DNA of 63,553 nt from CAYFXE01 sp964347035 (GTDB taxonomy: Bacteria; Acidobacteriota; Aminicenantia; Aminicenantales; Aminicenantaceae): assembly GCA_964347035.1 (NCBI GenBank), contig CAYFXE010000018.1, positions 1 to 63,553 on the forward strand, read 5' to 3'. Positions 15,897 through 23,735 of the stretch are shown here, one piece after another (the stretch's first letter is position 1; each line of letters opens with the position of its first letter). The notes below the pieces were generated by a model, which made no database searches, had not been told where the DNA came from, and saw nothing but the letters and a program-made list of their open reading frames with translations. Position numbers and translations under genes: made by a program.

Positions 15897-17126
15897 ATGG
15901 AAAAAGTAAAGAGAATTATAAAGACGTTGACATATCCACGATTTTCAATTCATTTTCTCACTGCACTTTGCCTTCTCGCAGTTTCCCTTGTTTATCCTCA
16001 AAAGAAAGAAATCCTCTTTCGCAGACCCAGCGCGTCCGTCATCGAGAAAACTCTTTTTGAATACATCAACCAGGAAAGAGTCAAACAAAATCTATCCCTA
16101 CTAAAATTCTCCGCTGAAATAGGCGCTCTTGCCAGGAAACACAGCCAAGATATGGCGAAAAGATCTAGGTTATCCCACCTCTCCTCCTCTGGTGAGACAT
16201 ATAATGAGCGCCTCGTCCAAGAAGGATTCTATTTTATGGATATAGGTGAAAACGTGGCCTTCAGTGAAACGTTCCAGGCTGACTTAATCCACCAGTCTCT
16301 GATGGAGAGTCAAGCGCATATGGAGAATATCCTGATGCCAGAATTCGACAAGGTCGGAATCGGAGTCATCTATGTGGAAAACAAAGGATATTACATCACT
16401 CAGGATTTTATACAATCTTTTCAACGACGAGATAGTGCAGAAATCAAAAAGGTCATACAAGACAGAGTCAACGAAATCAGACGCTTTCATGCTCTCCCTC
16501 CTTTGGTCTATATCCATGAGGCAGACGAATTCGCTCTTGAATATTCGCGACGAAAAGCAGAAAAAAAGCCTAAGCCACCATTTCCTCCAGGTCTTGGCGA
16601 AACCCACCTCATATCCATTGCCACTCCTTCTTTGCCAGAGGCAGGCTCGGTGTTCGAGGATGTGATCAATGCTTTCTATAACGCAGGAGGCTTAGGCATC
16701 TGGTTGGCGCGGAACAAAGATTTTCCGGGTGGGGCCTATTTTATCACTCTCCTCCTGTTTCCTGAATCCCGGTACAAAAACATGAAAACAAGCGACCTTA
16801 GACAGATTGTCGTCCAGAATATTAATGAAATCAGACAAAAAATGGGCCGCAAAGAGGTTAGCCTCGATAATAGACTCTCCGAAGTGGCAACTCAGATATC
16901 CTTGGTTGCCATGAGCCAAAGGGGAAAAACTCTTAATCTTCCCTCTCGACTAAACTGGAGGGACGTCATAAGTTATGTCACAGAGGGGCCTTATATGCTG
17001 CCCGACGGCCTCCGAAAACGCTTCCAAAGAAAGGGAATAAAAAAAATCGGTGTGGGAATCATTCTCGGGAAGAGCGCAGAATATCCGCAGGGAGCCTTCT
17101 GGGTGACGGTCATCATTAAAAGCTAA
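15897..17126 (+). CDS. Exported CAP/SCP domain protein with three CAP-like repeats
   Basis: A 409-residue protein, signal segment FLTALCLLAVSLVY. The first unit (about residues 45-170) is a recognisable CAP domain: IEKTLFEYINQERVKQNLSL, SHLSSSGETY, GENVAFS and SQAHMENIL, with the His/Glu/His cavity residues. The next two units begin similarly (VIQDRVNEIRRFHALPPL and IVVQNINEIRQKMGRKEVSL) and end with strands like GIGVIYVENKGYYITQDF, GGAYFITLLLF and GVGIILGKSAEYPQGAFWVT, but lack the cavity residues. I read this as a triplicated CAP protein with one intact and two degenerate copies. ATG 15897 has TAGG 6 bases upstream. Role unknown; bacterial CAP proteins are often envelope-associated. Confidence 0.8.
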   Translation: MEKVKRIIKTLTYPRFSIHFLTALCLLAVSLVYPQKKEILFRRPSASVIEKTLFEYINQERVKQNLSLLKFSAEIGALARKHSQDMAKRSRLSHLSSSGETYNERLVQEGFYFMDIGENVAFSETFQADLIHQSLMESQAHMENILMPEFDKVGIGVIYVENKGYYITQDFIQSFQRRDSAEIKKVIQDRVNEIRRFHALPPLVYIHEADEFALEYSRRKAEKKPKPPFPPGLGETHLISIATPSLPEAGSVFEDVINAFYNAGGLGIWLARNKDFPGGAYFITLLLFPESRYKNMKTSDLRQIVVQNINEIRQKMGRKEVSLDNRLSEVATQISLVAMSQRGKTLNLPSRLNWRDVISYVTEGPYMLPDGLRKRFQRKGIKKIGVGIILGKSAEYPQGAFWVTVIIKS

Positions 17127-17164
17127 TTCAAAAAGATTATTTTTAAATTGTGCTCACTCAAACA

Positions 17165-17986
17165 TCACAAACGAAGGGCAATTCCGCCCCTCACCATAAA
17201 CCCATTCCAGATTCCGGCGTCAACCATGATGTGGATGAATTCCGTAATCTTTCCTTTCACTCCAAGATTCAGCTGGATGAAGGGCAGGAAGCCTATGGGA
17301 AAGAAATCCTCATCTTCTTCTTCCAATTCATCACGAAGTTCCTTTATCGTCTTGGTCTCTTCATTGTCGCGGTGGTCGGAATCGACTCCAGCGACCGTCA
17401 AATCTCCCGACCATTTATAAGTAAGCTTATCTTCTTCTATGGATGAAAATGTTGCGGCACCTCCACCTATAGTGATATAGGGAGTAATCTTCGAAGTGGG
17501 CAACAGATCCCAGCGAAAACTCAGATGAAAAGAAAGAGGGTTGATTTTGATCGAGCCCTCAGTATTTCCTTGAAAACTGGAATCCTCCGATAGGTCCATA
17601 TTAGCCGAAACATTCGGTAAACCCAATTCCATAGTGGTTTTTTCGATGGACAACCCGATGCTGAACGAACCATATTCCCCTCCAGGATACCATCTGATTT
17701 CAAAACCGTAGTTGTGACCGCTCGAGTCGAATTCAACTTCTTGGGTATAGTTTAGCTCTTGCAAATTTGGATAGTCTTCTTGGATGTCTTCCAGAATGCT
17801 GTCTTTCAAATCCTCTTCCAGAGCATCGTCAATGACGTTTTCTATGACGTTTCCCAGCAAATCGATGTTCCATCTAGAGTAATGCACACTGAGCTCGAAA
17901 TATCCTTGAGCAGAAAGACTCGGTCCACCCAGCAAAAAGAGAAATAAGACCACCAGCACCACCTTGATGAATCTTTGCATTATCAT
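17165..17986 (-). CDS. Predicted outer-membrane beta-barrel protein
   Basis: A 273-residue protein with a signal peptide (FIKVVLVVLFLFLLGGPSLS then AQG) and GAGTG-like RBS (AAAGGAGTG) before the start. The body has alternating strands typical of an OmpW/OmpA-like barrel: GFEIRWYPGG, GSFSIGLSIEKT, FHLSFRWDLLP, KITPYITIGGGAAT, PFIQLNLGVKGK, and the C-terminal strand FMVRGGIALRL. Acidic runs (DDALEEDLKD, ELRDELEEEDEDFF) probably form external or periplasmic loops. No function is known. It stands on the opposite strand to the genes on both sides. Confidence 0.65.
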   Translation of the reverse strand: MIMQRFIKVVLVVLFLFLLGGPSLSAQGYFELSVHYSRWNIDLLGNVIENVIDDALEEDLKDSILEDIQEDYPNLQELNYTQEVEFDSSGHNYGFEIRWYPGGEYGSFSIGLSIEKTTMELGLPNVSANMDLSEDSSFQGNTEGSIKINPLSFHLSFRWDLLPTSKITPYITIGGGAATFSSIEEDKLTYKWSGDLTVAGVDSDHRDNEETKTIKELRDELEEEDEDFFPIGFLPFIQLNLGVKGKITEFIHIMVDAGIWNGFMVRGGIALRL

Positions 17987-18148
17987 TGTTCACTCCTTTC
18001 TTTTCTCAGAGATTCCCTTTTATTATCAAAAAAATCAAAACTAATCCATAACCCATACCGATGAATTTGAGGGTGATATACATTGATTTATCAGGCGTAT
18101 TCTGATATCTTGATTCCACCTTTTTTAAATTAGGGTAAGGAGGTCTTA

Positions 18149-18736
18149 ATGATAAAAAAGCTTTTTTTCCTCACCTTGATCTGCGTCCTTTTCAGCTCTT
18201 TTTCATCCTTTTTGAGAGCAGACCAAACCAATCCGAAAGTCATCATGAAAACGAGCATGGGAGACATTACCATCGAACTCTATCTCGATAAAGCTCCGAT
18301 CACCGTCCAGAATTTTCTCGCCTACGTTGATGCCCAATTCTATGACGGAACCATTTTCCACCGCGTGATTCCTAATTTCATGATTCAAGGTGGAGGATTG
18401 ACCTCAGATTTTATCGAAAAGCCGACGAATCCAGCCATAAAAAATGAAGCCACAAACGGTTTGAAAAACGATAGAGGCACTATCGCCATGGCCCGCTTAC
18501 CAGTCATAGATAGTGCCACTAGCCAGTTTTTCATCAATCATGTGGATAACGACTTTCTCAACCACAGGGACAGCACGCCTGATGGATACGGATATTGTGT
18601 CTTCGGAAAAGTCACAGCGGGAATGAACGTCGTTGATGCCATTGCCAGTGTTAAGACCATGACCAGAGGCGACATGAGAGACGTCCCGAGGGAGACTATA
18701 ACGATCCTCTCCATCCGCCGCCAGGAAACAAACTAG
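18149..18736 (+). CDS. Exported cyclophilin-type peptidyl-prolyl cis-trans isomerase
   Basis: Cyclophilin (PpiA/PpiB family) that speeds proline isomerisation, here in the periplasm because of an N-terminal signal (KKLFFLTLICVLFSSFSSFL). Core motifs: GDITIELYLDKAPITVQNF, FYDGTIFHRVIPNFMIQGG (catalytic Arg and Phe), SQFFINH, and YCVFGKVTAGMNVVDAIA. The usual tryptophan of the cyclosporin site is replaced in the YGYCVFG segment, as in many bacterial members. Start has AAGGAGG 6 bases upstream. The small membrane protein follows by 46 bases. Confidence 0.93.
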   Translation: MIKKLFFLTLICVLFSSFSSFLRADQTNPKVIMKTSMGDITIELYLDKAPITVQNFLAYVDAQFYDGTIFHRVIPNFMIQGGGLTSDFIEKPTNPAIKNEATNGLKNDRGTIAMARLPVIDSATSQFFINHVDNDFLNHRDSTPDGYGYCVFGKVTAGMNVVDAIASVKTMTRGDMRDVPRETITILSIRRQETN

Positions 18737-18782
18737 TCCTCTCATTCTCCCCGAGTCGTCATCTTCTCTTCGACCGCGAGCG

Positions 18783-18977
18783 ATGTTTGACTGGATATTT
18801 GCCTTTTTCCATCTTTTCCTCCTTCTGGCCATCCTGATCTATGCCTTTTATTCCCTACTCCAAGGCAATATCCTCAGGTTTTCCTTCCTCATAGCTCTCC
18901 TCATCGTCTACTATTTTCTCGTCCTTCACAAAAACGTCAAAAAGGAAATCGAGAGGAAAAGAAAAAAGCAGCCTTAA
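18783..18977 (+). CDS. Small two-helix membrane protein
   Basis: A 64-residue frame with two hydrophobic helices (WIFAFFHLFLLLAILIYAFY and FSFLIALLIVYYFLVL) and a strongly basic end (KNVKKEIERKRKKQP), a plausible inner-membrane protein with a cytoplasmic tail. There is no good RBS (only GCGAG), which lowers confidence. It sits between the cyclophilin and a DUF3800 gene, 10 bases before the latter, so the pair may be co-transcribed. Not recognised. Confidence 0.5.
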   Translation: MFDWIFAFFHLFLLLAILIYAFYSLLQGNILRFSFLIALLIVYYFLVLHKNVKKEIERKRKKQP

Positions 18978-18987
18978 AGGAGACACG

Positions 18988-19878
18988 ATGCCCATCTTTT
19001 TCGCTTTCTCTGATGAGTCTGGAAAATACAAGAGAGAAAGGACAGAAAAATTCATCTCCAAAAATCCCTACTACTGTCGTTCGGCCGTCCTTGTTGAAGC
19101 CCATGAATGGCTGGAATTCCGCGATACGTATGATGACTTCAAAAAGCAATTCTTAGGTTTTAATCACCGACAGGACATCAAATGGTCCTATATCTGGTCG
19201 CTTTTCAAGCATTTCCAGAAAAAAGAAAGAATTCTCCCTGAAAAACCTTATTATCCCCTCCGGGACATACCGCTTGACATCCTTGTCGAATTCGTAAGAC
19301 GCGTTCTCCAGCGTCTCGCTGACTACCGAAGCAGCTGCATCCTGCTCACTGTAACCTTCAACGAAAAAGAAAAAACAAAGCCTCTAGAAACAAGCGAAAT
19401 CGTCAAACAGCATTTGCAGCATGTGTTGGGTACGATCGAAAGTGTGTTAGCAAAAATCCCGGATAGCATCTGTGTTTTCTTCTTGAATCCAGAGGAGCCG
19501 CGTTTGGAAAAATACCAGAAGGACGCTTTTACCAGTATCTACAGCCAGGATTTTCCTGAAAAATATTCCCACATCAAGGACAGCCTCAACTTCGAGCTCT
19601 CTCCACAAAGTTTGGGCGCCCAGTCGGCCGATTATTGTGCGGGGGTCTTCAACGGGGGTCTTCGTCTTTATCCTCAAAGCATCGACCTTTTTCGCCATCA
19701 GCTATGGCCCAAAATTCCACAGAAAAAGAAACATGTCCTTGGTTATGGAATAACGGAAATCCCTCAAAACAAGAGGAACAAAGCCGTTCTCAAAGAATTA
19801 TTGGAAAAAATATTCAAAGCCGAGGAAAGCGATTATCGCGTGAGATTGGAAGAAAAGCTGAGGTCAAAAAAATCTTGA
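18988..19878 (+). CDS. DUF3800 protein
   Basis: 296 residues with a strong AAAGGAG RBS. The N-terminal FAFSDESG and the late AQSADYCAGVF are the acidic signature positions of DUF3800, a family thought to have an RNase H-like fold; many members occur near mobile or defence genes, but no function is established to my knowledge. Middle segments (RQDIKWSYIWSLF and FNEKEKTKPLE) agree with the family layout. No other defence or mobile genes are visible here, so the neighbourhood does not help. Confidence 0.8.
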   Translation: MPIFFAFSDESGKYKRERTEKFISKNPYYCRSAVLVEAHEWLEFRDTYDDFKKQFLGFNHRQDIKWSYIWSLFKHFQKKERILPEKPYYPLRDIPLDILVEFVRRVLQRLADYRSSCILLTVTFNEKEKTKPLETSEIVKQHLQHVLGTIESVLAKIPDSICVFFLNPEEPRLEKYQKDAFTSIYSQDFPEKYSHIKDSLNFELSPQSLGAQSADYCAGVFNGGLRLYPQSIDLFRHQLWPKIPQKKKHVLGYGITEIPQNKRNKAVLKELLEKIFKAEESDYRVRLEEKLRSKKS

Positions 19879-20085
19879 TAAACATCCCTGTTTCCGTTAG
19901 TCTATAATGTCCTCCAGATTCTTTAATTGATAGATATTTTTCCGTTGACACCTCGATCTTAGGTCATGTTCAGTCAGAATCTGAGAATTGCTAAACAGAC
20001 GGATAAATCCTTCCTGTCTCTTTTCATCACAAAGCAACAATACTTCCTTTGTTAAAATCAGCTAAGGATTTCACTATTAGATAAG

Positions 20086-21369
20086 ATGAAAGTAAAGATA
20101 AGAATACTGGAAAAAAAGGCATTGAACAAAACGCTTCTTCTGCTGCTCATTTTTCTTTTGTTTGTGGCCTTTCTCATCCTAAGCTTTGTCCAAAGGGAGC
20201 AACCTGCGGTCGAGGAAAAAACGGAAATTCCCGAAGCCAACATTCCCGAAATACCACCTCCCCTAGATGAAGATAAAGTCATCATTAAACAGGGTGCGAC
20301 GCTCTCCGATATTCTGAGCCCCTACAATTTTTCTCCCGCGGAAATTCATAGACTGCGACAGGATGTGAATCCGGTTTATGACCTGGCTAAGATTAAAGCT
20401 TGGCATGAGTTTAAAATTTTCTCTGACCAAAACGATGAGATCGTCTCATTCGAATATGTCCTCGATCAGGAGAATATCCTTCATATCGATAAACAGAGCG
20501 CCGGATACGTTGCAGAAATCATAAAAATCCCGTACGAAATTAAATCCAAGATGATATGGGGGCGTATCGAGGATAACCTGATTTCGGCTGTGACTCAGGA
20601 AGACGAGAAGGACTTCCTGGCCCTCGCTTTGGCAGAGATCTTTGCCTGGGATATCGACTTTTACACCGATCTTCGTGTAGGAGATTCTTTCAAGATCATT
20701 TTTGAGAAAAAATACCTCGAGGACAAATTCACGGCCTACGGACAAATCCTGGCCGCCGAGTTTACGAACCAAGGCAAAACCTATCAAGCTTTCCGCTTCA
20801 CTTACCCAGATACAGGAGAAGCAGACTATTTCGATCTGGAGGGGAATTCCCTAAGGAAGGAATTTCGGAAATCTCCGATCAATTTTGCCCGAATCACATC
20901 CCGATTCAGCCTTCGAAGACGCCATCCCATCCGAAAAGTCTACCGCCCCCATTATGGAGTCGACTATGCGGCCCGGCCAGGGACCCCTGTCCAGGCTACG
21001 GCTGACGGAGCGGTGACTTTTGTTGGTTGGAATGGGGCTTCAGGGAGGATGATCCGGATTCGTCATAAGAACGCTTACGAAACCATGTACCTCCATCTCA
21101 GAAGTTACGCTAAAGGTATAAGGAAAGGGGCTAAAGTCCAAGGAGGACAAGTCATCGGTTATGTGGGTTCATCCGGGGAATCGACGGGTCCTCATCTGGA
21201 CTACAGGATCAAATACAGAGGTCGATACATCAATCCTTTTGCCTGGCGCTTTCGACCTGTCAAACCACTCCGGCAGGAATTCTCCGAGGATTTCGTGGCA
21301 GAGGCCGAAAGCTACTGTTTCCTGTTGGAAGCTCCCTTTATCCTGTTTTCAAAACTGTCTTGTCCTTGA
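20086..21369 (+). CDS. M23 family peptidoglycan endopeptidase, membrane-anchored
   Basis: LytM/MepM-like protein. Residues about 14-36 form one anchor helix (LLLLLIFLLFVAFLILSFV). Then comes a LysM/OapA-like region (VIIKQGATLSDILSPYNFSP), a central domain typical for MepM (FYTDLRVGDSFKIIFEKKYL), and the M23 core: HYGVDYA (His-x3-Asp ligands), YETMYLHL, and STGPHLDYRI. The last motif is His-Leu-Asp where most M23 enzymes have His-x-His, so one zinc ligand may be changed or the protein may be a regulator, as EnvC is. Its stop is five bases from the convergent FecR-type gene. Confidence 0.88.
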   Translation: MKVKIRILEKKALNKTLLLLLIFLLFVAFLILSFVQREQPAVEEKTEIPEANIPEIPPPLDEDKVIIKQGATLSDILSPYNFSPAEIHRLRQDVNPVYDLAKIKAWHEFKIFSDQNDEIVSFEYVLDQENILHIDKQSAGYVAEIIKIPYEIKSKMIWGRIEDNLISAVTQEDEKDFLALALAEIFAWDIDFYTDLRVGDSFKIIFEKKYLEDKFTAYGQILAAEFTNQGKTYQAFRFTYPDTGEADYFDLEGNSLRKEFRKSPINFARITSRFSLRRRHPIRKVYRPHYGVDYAARPGTPVQATADGAVTFVGWNGASGRMIRIRHKNAYETMYLHLRSYAKGIRKGAKVQGGQVIGYVGSSGESTGPHLDYRIKYRGRYINPFAWRFRPVKPLRQEFSEDFVAEAESYCFLLEAPFILFSKLSCP

Positions 21370-21374
21370 TTCTT

Positions 21375-23387
21375 CTATTTCTTGACTTTTCCTCCAGATT
21401 TACCACCTGACGATACAGATTTCCCTCCGGAAGACCCCTTGCTAGAACTTCCAGAGGAGCTTCCTCCTGAACCTCCAGAGGAAGACCCGGAACCACTGCT
21501 TCCACCAGAGGAATAGAAACCTCTGGATGACCTGCGAAACTTAGAAAAAGCCACATTCTTCGAGGTTAATCCCAGGTCAGGGCATCTCACTTCGTTTCTG
21601 CGGCTCACATAGGAGACGTGGACACCCATTCTTCGCGCCACTTTCAGGTCGGGATTCCAGTCCCGGATGCGCATGGTGGTCTGAAGTTTAAGCTGTTGAG
21701 GCTTGGGAAGAGAGACAGTCTTTATTTCTTTGCCGGAGGGTATTTTCTGCGGGGGCGTGACCATCTTCTCCGGGCTCAAGTCTGCAGTCTTTCTGGAGAA
21801 TGCCTTCTTATCCTGCTTCACAAGCGAAGCTAGGACATACTTTCTGATTGCTTTGATTTCTTTATTCCGCCTGAAAGACCAGACAGCCTTTTGATGAGGT
21901 TCCTCTGGATAATTTAAAGGGAAAACCTGCTCTAACTGCTGAGGTGATTCCAGCTTCTTGGTCATCTCTTCAGCTGATATCCTTTTTTCCTGGATTCTGA
22001 GAGCATTTAAATCTTGGCTGGCGACGATGAATGCCTGTCCGATTATTCTCTTCACGCTTCCCTCGATACGTTCATCTCCCTTTTTCAAGGCAGTAGTGAC
22101 TCGCTTGTATGCTCCTTCGAGTTTTTTCGGCAGATTGAACTGAGTATCTGCTTTTCTTTTGAGCTGATCCTTTCGAATAACGCGGCTAATTCTCCTGCTC
22201 TTTTTCTCATCTTGATCATATAAATCTGGGAATTGTTCTCGTTGTCTGAGGTAATTACTTGAATACCAATAATTGCCATAATAACCGGGATAATACCAAT
22301 CCCAGAGGGCCCAGGGCCTCCAGGCATAAAAGCCCCAGAAATAGTCCCAGGCTACCCAAGCAGGGGCAAAATCCAATCCGGGAAGCCAGAGCCATCCGTA
22401 ATTGTCATCCCACATCCAAAGCCCGAGATGATAGGGAACCCATCCCCAAGCCTCCTCAGGCACCCAGAAGAGCAGGTCCTCCAATTCTCTCCAGTGACCA
22501 TACAGGAAGGGCTCCCAAGTACCATCACGATAATCATCGTTGGCATCGGGACGCCAAACATATCCATAATAACTATGCCACATCCAATCTCCATGAAGAA
22601 CGGAAAATCTATTGACGAAATAGGAAACGGGCTCACGATACTTGCGGAGAGTTATGGGAATAAAACTTCCGCTCTTTTGAGAAGCTTGAAGTTTTGACTC
22701 GACCGCCTCGCTCCAGAGATTCAAGTCAGGCTCTGTGGTCCGGTCTTTAGAAACGAAAAATCGATGATCCTGGGTCACTGTCCCTCTCTGCATCTTCTTT
22801 ATCTTTTCCGTCTCGAGATGGTCTGCATCCGGCCCATAGAGAACATTGACCTCCCCTGATTCCACTCGGATATCCGTGCTTCCGTCCTGTTTGGCCGATA
22901 TGGAAGCCACTGTCTTATCTTTCATTTTCACTGCTGCCTGAGGAGTGATTACCTGAAAAACTTCTCGAGAAGGAAATTTCCGATAAAGAATATAGACCTG
23001 TCCTCTCTGGAGAACAAGATTGGTCAACTTGTTTCGGGAACTGAGGCTTTGAGCCAGGATGGTCTCCAGCTTTAGCTCCGTATCGAAATCGAGCCTGAGA
23101 CTTGTCCCTGTATCGAACCGGATTTCGCACCTTCTCTCTGTGGTTCGGATCGTATCCCCCGCTGTCAAGGGAAGATTCAAAACCGCTAACTCTGGCGTCC
23201 TTTCCCCCTCCCTTAACACGACAGCGTCCTCGCCATCGTACTTAACTTCAACCAAGCTGATATGACCGAAGTAGATATCAGATCTTGGGCTGAACACATA
23301 TTTATACAGAGATTTAGACATTAAAGATGACGGAAGAAGAAGGAAGACGATAAATATGACCCACAGGCTGATTTTTCTGTTATTCAT
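21375..23387 (-). CDS. Exported FecR-domain, Trp/Tyr-rich repeat protein with Ser/Gly tail
   Basis: 670 residues: signal peptide (SLWVIFIVFLLLPSSLMS), a FecR-like domain at about 50-190 (LNLPLTAGDTIRTTERRCEI, LVLQRGQVYILY, AAVKMKDKTVASI, VESGEVNVLYG), then a tryptophan-rich region at 260-385 with repeated Trp-x-Pro units (GDWMWHSYYGYVWRPDANDD, WGWVPYHLGLWMWDDNYGWL, WAWRPW-like). This resembles DUF6600-type proteins. A charged helical part follows and the C-terminus is low-complexity Ser/Gly with basic residues. These proteins are usually envelope-exposed and of unknown function. FecR domains here are not next to a TonB receptor or sigma factor, so the iron-signalling role is not implied. Confidence 0.8.
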   Translation of the reverse strand: MNNRKISLWVIFIVFLLLPSSLMSKSLYKYVFSPRSDIYFGHISLVEVKYDGEDAVVLREGERTPELAVLNLPLTAGDTIRTTERRCEIRFDTGTSLRLDFDTELKLETILAQSLSSRNKLTNLVLQRGQVYILYRKFPSREVFQVITPQAAVKMKDKTVASISAKQDGSTDIRVESGEVNVLYGPDADHLETEKIKKMQRGTVTQDHRFFVSKDRTTEPDLNLWSEAVESKLQASQKSGSFIPITLRKYREPVSYFVNRFSVLHGDWMWHSYYGYVWRPDANDDYRDGTWEPFLYGHWRELEDLLFWVPEEAWGWVPYHLGLWMWDDNYGWLWLPGLDFAPAWVAWDYFWGFYAWRPWALWDWYYPGYYGNYWYSSNYLRQREQFPDLYDQDEKKSRRISRVIRKDQLKRKADTQFNLPKKLEGAYKRVTTALKKGDERIEGSVKRIIGQAFIVASQDLNALRIQEKRISAEEMTKKLESPQQLEQVFPLNYPEEPHQKAVWSFRRNKEIKAIRKYVLASLVKQDKKAFSRKTADLSPEKMVTPPQKIPSGKEIKTVSLPKPQQLKLQTTMRIRDWNPDLKVARRMGVHVSYVSRRNEVRCPDLGLTSKNVAFSKFRRSSRGFYSSGGSSGSGSSSGGSGGSSSGSSSKGSSGGKSVSSGGKSGGKVKK

Positions 23388-23512
23388 TTTACCCCTCCTT
23401 TGTATGTATTCATCCTAAAACAAAGGCAAATTTTGTGCCAATCTTTAAGAGAGGAAAAGTTCTAGAGTCCATTTTCAAACTGTCCACTTTTGCATCCACC
23501 TGTAATTCAATG

Positions 23513-23663
23513 GGGTCAGACCTTCCTAATTTTCATAATTGAATCACCAGGGTCAGACTTTAAAAACTTGAGTTTTTATTTCTTGATATAAAGACATTGA
23601 AAAAAACTCAAGTTTTTAAAGTCTGACCCCCATCTTTATAAAAATTAGGAAGGTTTGACCCCG
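23513..23663. repeat. Outer GGGGTCAGACC inverted repeat, second copy
   Basis: Left arm 23513-23541 repeats the arm of the element at 11350-11450; right arm about 23635-23663 is its imperfect complement (it reads AAGGTTTGACCCC where the first copy has AAGGTCTGACCCC). The interior is occupied by another palindrome (23551-23630). The stretch 23388-23735 between two divergent genes otherwise contains only the FBP gene promoter. Confidence 0.85.
23551..23630. repeat. Inner perfect 28-bp inverted repeat with GGGTCAGAC tips, nested
   Basis: Left arm 23551-23578 and right arm 23603-23630 are perfect complements around a 24-base loop. The tip GGGTCAGACT is shared with the outer element but the stem (TTTAAAAACTTGAGTTTTT) is different. 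This looks like insertion of one palindromic element into another of the same tip class, or replacement of the loop. Confidence 0.9.
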
Positions 23664-23668
23664 AGAGT

Positions 23669-23698
23669 TGACAATTGTGGAGGAAACCCATTAGAATG
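23669..23698 (+). promoter_or_regulatory. Probable sigma-70 promoter of the FBP aldolase/phosphatase gene
   Basis: TTGACA (23669-23674), an 18-base spacer and TAGAAT (23693-23698, five of six consensus positions). It begins six bases after the palindromic element and would give a 5' leader of about 30 bases with GGGAGG before the ATG. Confidence 0.6.
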
Positions 23699-23735
23699 AC
23701 ATTTCCCTTAATCCAAAATACCCAGGGAGGTACCC

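Noticed and set aside
22259..22697. Plus-strand frames in the Trp-rich region
   Set aside because: Arise from the biased codon use of the minus-strand repeats.
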